Source: an uncultured Mycoplasmatota bacterium (GTDB taxonomy: Bacteria > Bacillota_I > Bacilli_A > RF39 > UBA660). From it: a DNA stretch of 10,853 nucleotides. The stretch lies in the NCBI GenBank assembly GCA_947296775.1, contig CAMYRF010000015.1:1-10853 (forward strand), read 5' to 3'. The stretch's first letter is position 1. Each line of letters begins with the position of its first letter. The notes beneath the pieces are model-generated. The model made no database searches. It saw only the letters and a list, made by a program, of their open reading frames with translations, and was not told where the DNA came from. Positions 1-7,194 of this stretch are shown here, piece after piece. The translations under genes and the position numbers were made by a program.

Positions 1-83
1 ATAAAATATCTTTAATTTTATAAAAAGTGTGACATATGATTGATTTCTCTAGACTTCTTTATTTTAAAAATGTTGTTTTGCCC

Positions 84-112
84 TTGAAAAATATATAAAA
101 GGGTGTTATAAT
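84..112 (+). promoter_or_regulatory. Promoter of rpsU-yqeY (extended -10)
   Basis: TTGAAA at 84-89 and TATAAT at 107-112 are separated by 17 bases, and a TGT triplet at 104-106 makes an extended -10. This is close to the housekeeping sigma-A consensus. Transcription should begin near 118-120, giving a leader of about 23 bases. I recognise nothing in bases 1-83, which are A+T-rich. Confidence 0.85.
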
Positions 113-127
113 TGTTTGTAGTGCAGA

Positions 128-134
128 AGGGAGG
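128..134 (+). promoter_or_regulatory. Ribosome binding site deciding the rpsU start
   Basis: AGGGAGG lies 7 bases before the ATG at 142. This selects 142 over the in-frame TTG at 112, which overlaps the -10 element and would add ten residues absent from S21 proteins. Confidence 0.85.
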
Positions 135-141
135 GATTTTT

Positions 142-342
142 ATGACAAAAGTAGTAGTACGTAATGGCAACGTTGAAGGTGCATTAAGAAACTTAAAAAT
201 GGATAAAGATGGTTCCCGTGCAAAACTTAAAGAAAGAGAACAAGGTTATTTAAAACCTGGCGTTAAAAGAAGAAAAGCAAAAGAACAAGGCATTAAAAAT
301 ACTCATAAAAGAGAAAGAATGTCTAGAAGAAACGATAGATAG
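142..342 (+). CDS. rpsU: 30S ribosomal protein S21
   Basis: The product has 66 residues and is very basic, like S21, a small late-assembling protein of the 30S subunit that lies near the 3' end of 16S rRNA and helps initiation. The N-terminus (MTKVVVRNGNVEGALRNLK) and the Lys/Arg-rich second half with KPGVKRRK match the family, whose usual length is about 57-70 residues. The start at 142 is fixed by the AGGGAGG site. The gene is first in a transcript with yqeY, a linkage known from Bacillus and relatives. Its stop codon lies inside the left arm of a hairpin (341-364), so S21 messages probably often end there and only some continue into yqeY. Confidence 0.95.
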   Translation: MTKVVVRNGNVEGALRNLKMDKDGSRAKLKEREQGYLKPGVKRRKAKEQGIKNTHKRERMSRRNDR

Positions 343-364
343 GCAGCATTATAGCTGCTTTTTT
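341..364 (+). terminator. Hairpin between rpsU and yqeY (attenuator-like terminator)
   Basis: The arms at 341-347 and 354-360 form a 7-bp stem with one G-U pair and a 6-base loop. Six T residues follow at 359-364. The left arm overlaps the rpsU stop codon and the yqeY ribosome binding site starts at 366. No promoter is visible between the genes, so partial read-through is the likely way yqeY is expressed. Confidence 0.7.
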
Positions 365-378
365 GAAAGGATGATATT

Positions 379-816
379 ATGAGAAATCAAATATTAGAAG
401 ATTTAAAAACTGCAATGAAAAACCAAGATAAAGAAACTTTAGCAGTTATTAGAATGGTAAAGGGCGCTATTCAAATGGAAGAGTTAAATACTAAAAAAGA
501 ACTTTCAGATGATGAAGTTATTTCTATAATAGCTAAGCAAATTAAAACTAGAAAAGAATCTATCACTGAATTTGAAAAGGCATCAAGAGAGGATTTAATT
601 AGTAAAACTAATGATGAAATTAAAATATTAGAAAAATATTTACCAGAACAACTAACAGAAGAAGAAGTCCAAAAAATTATAAATGAAGCTTTTGAAGAAG
701 TAAAACCAGAAAGCATGAAAGATATGGGAAAACTTATGGGATATTTAAATCCAAAATTAAAAGGTAGAACCGACATGGGTAATGTTAGTAAAATAATTAA
801 AGAAAAATTAAATTGA
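379..816 (+). CDS. yqeY: GatB/YqeY domain protein
   Basis: The product has 145 residues, the usual length of free-standing YqeY proteins. These resemble the tRNA-binding tail of the amidotransferase subunit GatB. The family shows affinity for tRNA, but its cellular role is not settled. Family hallmarks are the helical N-terminus (residues 1-35), YLPEQL near residue 90 and the C-terminal block MGKLMG...GRTDMGNVSKIIKEKL. AAAGGATG (366-373) supplies the ribosome binding site for the ATG at 379. The gene ends in TGA exactly where family members end, which shows TGA is a stop codon in this organism. It follows rpsU without its own visible promoter and is closed by the hairpin at 841-868. Confidence 0.93.
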   Translation: MRNQILEDLKTAMKNQDKETLAVIRMVKGAIQMEELNTKKELSDDEVISIIAKQIKTRKESITEFEKASREDLISKTNDEIKILEKYLPEQLTEEEVQKIINEAFEEVKPESMKDMGKLMGYLNPKLKGRTDMGNVSKIIKEKLN

Positions 817-840
817 TGTAAAAGAAAAAATATAAACTTT

Positions 841-868
841 AAGTAGGAAGATATTTCCTACTTTTTTC
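841..868 (+). terminator. Intrinsic terminator after yqeY
   Basis: AAGTAGGAA (841-849) pairs perfectly with TTCCTACTT (855-863) around the 5-base loop GATAT. A run of T at 862-867 follows. This is a strong rho-independent terminator. Its T-run ends directly before the -35 element of the sortase promoter. Confidence 0.9.
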
Positions 869-897
869 TTGCTAGTTTATTTTAAGAATGTTATAAT
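869..897 (+). promoter_or_regulatory. Promoter of the sortase operon (extended -10)
   Basis: TTGCTA at 869-874 and TATAAT at 892-897 are 17 bases apart, with TGT at 889-891 before the -10. The -35 element matches consensus at 4 of 6 positions. Predicted initiation near 903-905 leaves a leader of only about 14 bases, with the ribosome binding site almost at the 5' end. Confidence 0.75.
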
Positions 898-906
898 TAA
901 CATAAT

Positions 907-912
907 AGGTGA
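907..912 (+). promoter_or_regulatory. Ribosome binding site deciding the sortase start
   Basis: AGGTGA lies 5 bases before the ATG at 918. The GTG at 909 falls inside this site and so is an unlikely start. A further in-frame ATG at 930 has no site at suitable spacing. Confidence 0.7.
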
Positions 913-917
913 ATGAT

Positions 918-1580
918 ATGAAAAACAAAATGAAAAGGAATGCAAGTATTATTGTAATATGTTTTATTGCTTTTATAATAGGTATAATGTTTATTTCTTA
1001 CAATTACATTATCGACAAGACAAACTATGCATTTGAAACAATTAACCTAGAGATAAATGGAAATAAAGCACCTGAATATATTGTTAAAGAAGAAACTGTG
1101 GAAGATATGCCAAAAGAAAATCCCAGTGAAACAGTGGCAGAAGAAAATCCTAAAAAAGAGACTTATAAAGATAATTATATTGGAACTTTAGAAATTCCTA
1201 AAATAGGGTTAACAAAAGGATTTGTAGATATAAATTCTGATAGGAATAACGTTGATTATAATATGCAAATAATAAAGCCATCTAATTATCCAGATGTTGA
1301 TAAAGGTAATTTTATTATTGCATCACATTCTGGAACTAGTAATATTAGTTATTTTAAGAACCTTTATAAATTAACTAATGGCGATGAAGTAATTGTCTAT
1401 TATAATAATATTAAATATATTTATAAGATCGTAAAGATATATAATCATCCTAAAAATGGAACAGTGGCTATATATCGTGATGAAAATAAAACTACTATTA
1501 CTTTGATTACCTGTACAAAAAATGATAATAATAACCAAACCATATATATAGGTGAATTAATTAGTAAAAACAATTATTAG
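918..1580 (+). CDS. Sortase (membrane-anchored transpeptidase)
   Basis: Sortases are extracytoplasmic cysteine transpeptidases. They cleave a C-terminal sorting motif and join the protein to the cell wall or to another protein. From the ATG at 918 the product has 220 residues: a signal-anchor segment (about 9-30), an acidic Glu/Lys/Pro-rich stalk (about 45-83) and the sortase barrel beginning at IGTLEIPKIGL. The catalytic His is H137 in ASHSG and the catalytic Cys is C199 in TLITC. The third expected catalytic residue, an Arg shortly before the last strand, seems to be replaced by Gln (Q207 in QTIYIGEL) in my by-eye alignment. I cannot assign the class; class D or B-like is possible. The two VPSTG proteins nearby are the obvious candidate substrates. 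The next gene starts 11 bases downstream, so the two are co-transcribed. Confidence 0.9.
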   Translation: MKNKMKRNASIIVICFIAFIIGIMFISYNYIIDKTNYAFETINLEINGNKAPEYIVKEETVEDMPKENPSETVAEENPKKETYKDNYIGTLEIPKIGLTKGFVDINSDRNNVDYNMQIIKPSNYPDVDKGNFIIASHSGTSNISYFKNLYKLTNGDEVIVYYNNIKYIYKIVKIYNHPKNGTVAIYRDENKTTITLITCTKNDNNNQTIYIGELISKNNY

Positions 1581-1591
1581 GAGGGATAACA

Positions 1592-2224
1592 ATGGAGACA
1601 ATTTCAATTTGGACAATGTTAGAAACAGTAGCAAATCTAGTATTATCTTCTCCTTTTTTCCTTGCTACATTAATTATTGGTTTGATTTTATTATTTACAA
1701 TGATATTTTCAATAATAAAAAATAAAACTGTAAGTAAAAAAATATCAATAATGGTGTGGATATTTTTACTAATATTTATAATAACTAGATATAATGATTA
1801 TTTATATACTTTAATGGATAATTTAATGAATAATATATTTATACAAATATTTTTCCCGAATCTTGCAACATATATTATAATGCTTATAGTAACAATTACT
1901 ATAATGGTTTATACAGTTGTTAGAAAAATATTTCCAAAGTATTTAAAGATAATAAATGTATTGTTTCCATTTACAATAATATTTTTATTTATATTAACAC
2001 TAGATAAAATAGTAACTAACAATATTAATATTTATGAACAATTAACAGTTTTCTCTAACAAAGAAGTCTTAATCTTAATAGAATTAAGTATGTTAATATT
2101 TATAATATGGATTTTATTGCTAATCTGTATAAAAATAGTTAGACAGTTAATTCAAAAAAGTAGTAATAAAGTAATTAATGAATTTTTAAATCAAAAGAAT
2201 GATGAAGTAGAAAAACTAATATAA
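1592..2224 (+). CDS. Unrecognised five-segment membrane protein of the sortase operon
   Basis: I do not recognise a family. The product has 210 residues and about five hydrophobic segments (roughly 22-42, 51-67, 91-110, 120-137 and 158-183). It ends in a charged tail (about 184-210) that is probably cytoplasmic. There is no signal peptide, no Cys or His cluster and no known catalytic motif that I can see. The ribosome binding site AGGAGGG (1579-1585) overlaps the sortase stop codon and sits 6 bases before the ATG, so translation is closely linked to the sortase. The gene stands between the sortase and its likely substrate. A role in presenting, exporting or holding the substrate at the membrane is an inference from position only. 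Confidence 0.8.
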   Translation: METISIWTMLETVANLVLSSPFFLATLIIGLILLFTMIFSIIKNKTVSKKISIMVWIFLLIFIITRYNDYLYTLMDNLMNNIFIQIFFPNLATYIIMLIVTITIMVYTVVRKIFPKYLKIINVLFPFTIIFLFILTLDKIVTNNINIYEQLTVFSNKEVLILIELSMLIFIIWILLLICIKIVRQLIQKSSNKVINEFLNQKNDEVEKLI

Positions 2225-2242
2225 AAAATAAGGAGGGAAGTT

Positions 2243-3112
2243 ATGAAAAATTTAAAAATAATAATATTAGGTATAGGTTTAATTTGTATATTAGGTTGTA
2301 CTAATACAAACTATAGTATTTCTAATATTACATATACAGAAAGTAGTTCAATGAATTTGGTGGCTCAAGAAGTTAAAGTTAAAGGTGTTGAAGAAGGTAC
2401 ATTTCATGTTTTAAGTAGTGATGGCGAAAAAGTAAGATTACTGTCTGATTTTGTTGCAGGTAGTGGTTTTAGTTATAATGCAAGTGGTGATGGTAAAGTA
2501 CCAGTAGCATTTGAAAACTCAATGTTATATCAAAAAATTCAAGATATTACAAAAACATGGAAAGATAATATTGTAAATGCAGGTGGAACAACAAATATAT
2601 ATTCAGTAGATATTCCAACATTAGATGATATTTTGTCAGTTGGTCATTTTACACCTGCTGTAAATGCAACATATCTATATAATAAAACAGATGAAACACC
2701 AGATTGGATTTTTAGTGATGGCATATATTGGACAAAAAGTATTCATTATGGAGACAAGTATAACGAATATATTTTTGTAGTAAGTCATAGTAATCCAAAA
2801 GAATATTTGATTTCAGTGCAAGAATGTTATAGTAATGAATATGGTGGGAATATTCGTCTAGTATTAGAAACATCAATATATAATTTATCATCTAATAATT
2901 TGGAAGTTCAAAAACATTTAGAAAGCCTTCAACCTAAAAATGACAATGTTTCAAAAACAGAAAATAACACTGCCAATTCACAAATCGTAAAAGTACCATC
3001 AACAGGATTAGATACACCAATTATATTAGTAGTAGTTGGACTAGCGGTAATAATTATATCAGGTATAACAATTTGGACACTAGTAAAAACAAATAAAGGC
3101 AAGAAAAAATAA
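2243..3112 (+). CDS. Secreted surface protein A with VPSTG sorting signal
   Basis: The product has 289 residues. It has an N-terminal signal peptide (about 1-20) and an extracellular region (about 22-235). A polar linker rich in Asn, Ser and Thr follows, then a C-terminal sorting signal: VPSTG at 251-255, a hydrophobic stretch and the tail KGKKK. VPSTG replaces the usual LPXTG. The extracellular part contains VRLLS, YNASGDG, PVAFENS, IPTLDD, YWTKS and IRLVLETS. In order and character these resemble the C-type-lectin-like/FGE-like domains of many Bacillota surface proteins (DUF6273 type), where the last motif often reads VRPV. That is a pattern-based inference. A lipobox-like ILGC (16-19) occurs in the signal peptide, but paralog B lacks the Cys. 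AAGGAGGG (2230-2237) gives the start, 18 bases after the membrane protein gene. Its function is unknown; adhesion is possible. Confidence 0.85.
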   Translation: MKNLKIIILGIGLICILGCTNTNYSISNITYTESSSMNLVAQEVKVKGVEEGTFHVLSSDGEKVRLLSDFVAGSGFSYNASGDGKVPVAFENSMLYQKIQDITKTWKDNIVNAGGTTNIYSVDIPTLDDILSVGHFTPAVNATYLYNKTDETPDWIFSDGIYWTKSIHYGDKYNEYIFVVSHSNPKEYLISVQECYSNEYGGNIRLVLETSIYNLSSNNLEVQKHLESLQPKNDNVSKTENNTANSQIVKVPSTGLDTPIILVVVGLAVIIISGITIWTLVKTNKGKKK

Positions 3113-3122
3113 TCTTGCTTTT
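2987..3122 (+). repeat. Direct repeat copy 1: sorting-signal and terminator cassette
   Basis: This 136-base block encodes the last 41 residues of protein A, the stop codon and the right half of the terminator. It matches 7978-8113 at 127 of 136 positions by my count, with no gaps and the last 42 bases identical. Of the 9 differences, 6 are synonymous and 3 change a residue. The bodies of the two genes are far less alike. Confidence 0.9.
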
Positions 3123-3124
3123 TT
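3095..3124 (+). terminator. Terminator overlapping the 3' end of surface protein A
   Basis: The arms at 3095-3104 and 3113-3122 form a 10-bp stem with one G-U pair. The 8-base loop contains the stop codon, and T residues run to 3124. The left arm is coding sequence for the basic tail of the sorting signal. It ends the sortase operon. Confidence 0.8.
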
Positions 3125-3152
3125 CGATAATTTTTTTTCAATGTGATATAAT
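3124..3152 (+). promoter_or_regulatory. Promoter of the glycosyltransferase operon (extended -10)
   Basis: TATAAT at 3147-3152 is preceded by TGA (3144-3146). A weak -35, TCGATA at 3124-3129, lies 17 bases upstream. Initiation near 3158-3160 would leave a leader of about 13 bases starting almost at the AGGGTGA ribosome binding site (3161-3167). Confidence 0.65.
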
Positions 3153-3171
3153 GAATGTATAGGGTGAAAGT

Positions 3172-4776
3172 ATGAAAAACATTTTAAATAACAAAATCTT
3201 AATCATTTTAATTTTATTAACGATTATAAAAATCGTTTTTTGTGCTTTTTTACCAATGTTTTATATAGAAAATTTTGCATATGATGACGCTCTAATGATA
3301 AAACAAGCAAACACCTTATTTAGTGGTGACTATTTAGGAGACTATAACACATTTACTTTAGTAAAAGGATTCTTTTTCCCGTTAATAATAGCAGGATTTC
3401 ACTTTCTCCATATACCAATAGGAATAGGACTTAGTATTTTATATACATGTGCTTGTATGTTTTTCTGCTATAAAATTAAAGATATTTTTAAAGATAGAAA
3501 ATGGTTATATATTTTATACGTTTTATTGTTATTTAATCCAATAAGTTTTGCCTCAGAAACATTTGAAAGACTGTATAGAAATTCTATAGGACCTACTCAA
3601 ATTTTATTTTTACTTGGATTTTTATATGGCGTATATAAAAGTCAAACTACCAAAAGTTTAATATTAAATTTAATTGGAGTAGGAGTAGTCTTAACAAGTT
3701 TTATTTTAACAAGAGAAGACTTCATTTGGATCATACCAGCAATTTTAATTACATTTACTATGTATATTTTAAAAAATAAAAATATAAAAATTTTATTACT
3801 ATTAATACCGTTTGGTTTGGCAATAATTATATTTAATATTACATCCATAATAAATCAAAATTACTATGGTATAAAAGTAAATAATGAATTAAATGAATCA
3901 AATTTTAAAAAAGCATATTTAGAAATTTTGAAAATAAAACCTGATAAATATATAAAGAGAGTATCAATTCCTAAATCATCAATTGATAAGGCTTTAAAAG
4001 CAAGTACAACTTTTAAAATTTTAGAAAAAGATATTAACGAGCTTTATATTCAAGGTGGAGAAAACTATAAAGATGAAATTGCAGATGGTTACTTATTTTG
4101 GTTACTTAGAATCGTAGCTGCTGGACACGGATATTATGACAATTCCATTAAAGCAGAAGAATTTTGGGGCAAAGTTTATAAAGAGTTAAAATCAAGTAAT
4201 TTAGAAACTAGATGGATAATTCCTAGTATATTTATATCGCCAGTTAATAAAAATAATATTATTAATTTTGGAGTAGAACTTCCTAAAATGTTTGGATATA
4301 TATTAAGTTATGATGATGTAAAAACTTTTTCTTACAATGATTTAAAAAAATCAAAAAATTCTACTGTGTATAATCACAATCCACGAAGTAAGAATTATGA
4401 TTTTTATAAAGATTATAACGCAGTTATTATGTTCGATGTTAATGGTACTGCAGATATAAATAAGACTTCATATAATGGTATAAGTGGTGTATTTAATATT
4501 ATAACGCTTATTTATAAACCAATATCTATAATCATTAATATTTTAGGTATATTTAGTTTTGTTATATTGTTAATAAAAAAACAATTTAAAAATTTATTAA
4601 TGCCAATACTATTAACCTCAAGTTTTATAACATTATTATGCGGTGTAACATATACACATGTAAGTGCATTCGATGCCATGAGATATTTTTATTTAGGTCC
4701 AGCATATATTTTGTTAATTACTTTTAGTATAATGTCTATATATATTTTAATTAAAAATTATAAGAGAGAAGAATAA
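3172..4776 (+). CDS. Polytopic membrane glycosyltransferase-like protein (GT-C fold), first
   Basis: The product has 534 residues. Many hydrophobic segments span about 8-230, a long hydrophilic and probably extracellular region of about 210 residues follows, and a final group of three membrane segments lies at about 445-530. The first outside loop carries an acidic pair, YDDALM (D38, D39), followed by GDYLGDYN and TLVKGFFFPL. An Asp/Glu in the first external loop is the usual mark of GT-C enzymes, which take sugar from a polyprenyl-phosphate carrier and transfer it outside the membrane. The exact family is not certain. The acceptor and sugar cannot be read from the sequence. It starts the operon; its stop is one base before the next gene. 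A polysaccharide-assembly role is equally possible. Confidence 0.75.
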   Translation: MKNILNNKILIILILLTIIKIVFCAFLPMFYIENFAYDDALMIKQANTLFSGDYLGDYNTFTLVKGFFFPLIIAGFHFLHIPIGIGLSILYTCACMFFCYKIKDIFKDRKWLYILYVLLLFNPISFASETFERLYRNSIGPTQILFLLGFLYGVYKSQTTKSLILNLIGVGVVLTSFILTREDFIWIIPAILITFTMYILKNKNIKILLLLIPFGLAIIIFNITSIINQNYYGIKVNNELNESNFKKAYLEILKIKPDKYIKRVSIPKSSIDKALKASTTFKILEKDINELYIQGGENYKDEIADGYLFWLLRIVAAGHGYYDNSIKAEEFWGKVYKELKSSNLETRWIIPSIFISPVNKNNIINFGVELPKMFGYILSYDDVKTFSYNDLKKSKNSTVYNHNPRSKNYDFYKDYNAVIMFDVNGTADINKTSYNGISGVFNIITLIYKPISIIINILGIFSFVILLIKKQFKNLLMPILLTSSFITLLCGVTYTHVSAFDAMRYFYLGPAYILLITFSIMSIYILIKNYKREE

Positions 4777-4777
4777 T

Positions 4778-5452
4778 ATGAGATACGATGATATAGTTGT
4801 TTTAATTCCTACATTAAACCCTAAAGAAAGATTTGCAAAAGTTATAGACAAACTTAAAGAAAATGGCTTTAATAACATTATTATCATTGATGATGGTAGT
4901 AAAAATAAAGAAGTATTAAATAAAATACATAATATTAAAGTTTTAACTCACGAAGTAAATAAAGGCAAAGGTGTGGCATTAAAAACTGGTTTTAGTTATA
5001 TAAGAAATATGGATATTAAAGGAGTAATAACAGTTGATGATGATTTGCAGCAAGATATAGAAGATGTAAAAAAAATATGTAATTTATTTTTAGAAAAAAA
5101 CAGTGTTTATTTTGGTGTAAGACTTTTTGATAATGCACCTTTTGTTAGAAAATATTCTAATAAAATTACCTCTATAATCTTTAAAAAAATGTATAAAGAA
5201 AATATTAAAGATACTCAAACTGGTTTACGTTTATTTCCTAAAGATATTCTAAAAGAACTTATAAAAATTAGTGGTAATGGATTTGAATATGAAATGAATG
5301 TTTTAAAGTATTTAGCAATAAATAAAATTGAGATAATACAAATACCAATAAAAACAATATATTTTAAAGAAAAAAATACCTCACATTATAATGCGGTAAC
5401 TGATTCTTTAAAAATATATAAACAATTATTTAGGAGGGATTATCATGATTAA
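4778..5452 (+). CDS. GT2 glycosyltransferase, polyprenyl-phosphate sugar synthase-like
   Basis: The product has 224 residues, soluble, with a GT-A fold of family GT2. It resembles dolichol/undecaprenyl-phosphate sugar synthases, which move a sugar from a nucleotide donor onto a lipid phosphate at the inner face of the membrane. Visible motifs are IPTLNP (10-15), DDGS (38-41), NKGKGVALKTG (61-71), the metal-binding DDDLQQ (87-92), DTQTGLR (145-151), FEYEMNVL (169-176) and the tail NTSHYNAVTDS. Relatives often have DADGQH or DADLQ at the metal site, but the DxD spacing is kept. The C-terminal membrane segments found in some relatives are absent. It starts one base after the previous gene and overlaps the next by 8 bases, so it probably feeds lipid-linked sugar to the two flanking membrane proteins. 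Confidence 0.9.
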   Translation: MRYDDIVVLIPTLNPKERFAKVIDKLKENGFNNIIIIDDGSKNKEVLNKIHNIKVLTHEVNKGKGVALKTGFSYIRNMDIKGVITVDDDLQQDIEDVKKICNLFLEKNSVYFGVRLFDNAPFVRKYSNKITSIIFKKMYKENIKDTQTGLRLFPKDILKELIKISGNGFEYEMNVLKYLAINKIEIIQIPIKTIYFKEKNTSHYNAVTDSLKIYKQLFRRDYHD

Positions 5453-7154
5453 TTATTTGTTAATGATATTACTAACAATATGTGGTGCTGCAACACTATC
5501 ATTAGTTTTAAACAAAAAAATAGGGTGGTCAATTTTACTTTACTTTTTATCAGTGATATTTTTACTCTATATTTTAGGAATATTTATTCCATTAAACATA
5601 GTTACATATATAATAATTATTTTAACTATACTTAGTTTTATTTTAACAATCATAAAAAATAAAAAAGACACCTTAAATATATTTAAAAGTCCTACTATAT
5701 ATATGTTTTTAATAATCACATTCTTTCTATTTTTAATAGATAACGGCAAAGGACTTTATATGATAGATGAATATACCCATTGGGGAGACGTTGTATATGC
5801 AATGTATCAGAATAATACTTTATCCGTTTTAGGATCAAATGATTTATGGTATACATCTTATCCACCAGCAATTTCATTATTTCAATATTTTATCATGATA
5901 ATAAATCATTCATTTTCAGAAAGCATACTTTATTTTAGTTATCAATTATTTGGTTTATCTTTGTTTTTACCATTTATAGACAAGATTAACTTTAAGAAAA
6001 AAATATCTTTTATAATGGTTGCAATTATTACTATTGTTATGCCATTAATACTTTTTGGTAATTATTATAATACCATTTATGTTGATGCTATTCTTGGATT
6101 ACTATTTGGTTTTACTTTTGTATATCCATTCATTTATAAAAAAGTAGATAAATGTGATGTTTTAATTTTATCATTATCTTTATTTACACTTACACTTTTA
6201 AAAGACGCAGGAATTTTCTTTAGTTTTATCTCTTTTATTAATATGTGTTTAATTTTAAATAAAGAAAATAAAAAAAGATATTTAATTACTTTAGCGCTAT
6301 TATTAGGAACAATTATTATTGCTAAAGGATCTTGGTCTTTAATGATTTATCTAAATAATATTGCGATAAGTCATGAAGGAACATTTACATTAAAATCCTT
6401 AATAGATATTTTTATAGGAAATGGCAGCGAATTTCAAATAAGTGTTAAAGATAAATTTATCAGTACATTATCATCAACATCAATTTTAACAAAACCTTTA
6501 AATCTTACTTATTTTTCATTAACAATGTTACTTGCTTTAATAATATATTTTATTTATAAAAATGAAAATAAAAACTATAAATCAATAGTATTACTTATTA
6601 TTGGTGCGTTTATTTATATGTTTGGATTACTAATTATCTTTATGTTTAATTTTGATGAAGAAGAGGCACTAGGATTATTATCATATGATAGATACTCGAT
6701 TATTTACTTAAATGGTTTATTATTCTTTACAATTATTTCACTTGTTATCAAAAATACTAAAAAATTAACAATTATATTTATAATAATTTTATTCTTTATT
6801 CCAACAGGAACTTTAACAAATTTGATTTATAGTAATACTGATAAAAATAGAAATGAATTTGTAAACCATATTTCTAAATTAAGTGAAAATGATAAAGTTA
6901 TGATTTATTCTGCTAATTATCAAAAATATGAATATGCTAAATATCATTACTTATTAAGACCAATAAAATTAACAGAAAATTGTAAAATGTCTTGTATTAC
7001 TAATAGTATAGAGAAATTAAAAAATAAAAATTATAATTATCTTTATATAGATAAACTTGATAGTAATTTAATGATAGACAATATAAAATTAGAAGAAGGT
7101 AAATGGTACAAAATAAATAATAATAATAATAATAAAATAATCATAGACAAGTAA
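5445..7154 (+). CDS. Polytopic membrane glycosyltransferase-like protein (GT-C fold), second
   Basis: The product has 569 residues with a dozen or so hydrophobic segments (about 4-450) and a hydrophilic C-terminal region of about 100 residues, probably outside. DEYTHWG (108-114) and YTSYPPAISLFQYF (136-149) sit in and after the first large external loop. This pairing of an acidic D-E-x-x-H-W-G motif with a YPP motif is typical of GT-C-type bacterial membrane proteins related to GT39/PMT, and D108 or E109 would be the catalytic base. The sequence ends in a run of six Asn encoded by AAT repeats. AGGAGGG at 5432-5438 lies inside the 3' end of the GT2 gene, and the coding regions overlap by 8 bases, which implies translational coupling. 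Donor and acceptor are unknown. No terminator is visible before the next promoter. Confidence 0.78.
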   Translation: MINYLLMILLTICGAATLSLVLNKKIGWSILLYFLSVIFLLYILGIFIPLNIVTYIIIILTILSFILTIIKNKKDTLNIFKSPTIYMFLIITFFLFLIDNGKGLYMIDEYTHWGDVVYAMYQNNTLSVLGSNDLWYTSYPPAISLFQYFIMIINHSFSESILYFSYQLFGLSLFLPFIDKINFKKKISFIMVAIITIVMPLILFGNYYNTIYVDAILGLLFGFTFVYPFIYKKVDKCDVLILSLSLFTLTLLKDAGIFFSFISFINMCLILNKENKKRYLITLALLLGTIIIAKGSWSLMIYLNNIAISHEGTFTLKSLIDIFIGNGSEFQISVKDKFISTLSSTSILTKPLNLTYFSLTMLLALIIYFIYKNENKNYKSIVLLIIGAFIYMFGLLIIFMFNFDEEEALGLLSYDRYSIIYLNGLLFFTIISLVIKNTKKLTIIFIIILFFIPTGTLTNLIYSNTDKNRNEFVNHISKLSENDKVMIYSANYQKYEYAKYHYLLRPIKLTENCKMSCITNSIEKLKNKNYNYLYIDKLDSNLMIDNIKLEEGKWYKINNNNNNKIIIDK

Positions 7155-7173
7155 AGAATAAATGTGATATGAT
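7144..7173 (+). promoter_or_regulatory. Promoter of surface protein B (extended -10)
   Basis: TAGACA (7144-7149) matches the -35 consensus at 5 of 6 positions. TATGAT (7168-7173) is preceded by TGA, and the spacing is 18. The core AATGTGATATGATGA closely resembles the promoter before 3172, AATGTGATATAATGA. Only about 15 leader bases precede the gene. Confidence 0.65.
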
Positions 7174-7194
7174 GAGATAGTAGGAGAGTGTATT

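Noticed and set aside
112..141. Upstream TTG start for rpsU
   Set aside because: It overlaps the -10 element and lies before the expected transcription start. The ATG at 142 has a good ribosome binding site and the conserved S21 N-terminus.
814..816. Mollicute-type code with TGA as Trp
   Set aside because: yqeY ends at this TGA exactly at the conserved C-terminus, and Trp residues throughout use TGG.
7116..7134. AAT trinucleotide repeat at the end of the second GT-C gene as a phase-variation tract
   Set aside because: Three-base units change only the number of Asn residues and cannot switch the frame; the position is at the non-conserved C-terminus.
918..7154. Horizontal transfer of the surface locus judged from A+T richness and frequent ATA codons
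   Set aside because: Membrane proteins and lowly expressed genes in A+T-rich genomes show the same bias; no mobile element, tRNA or insertion repeats border the region.
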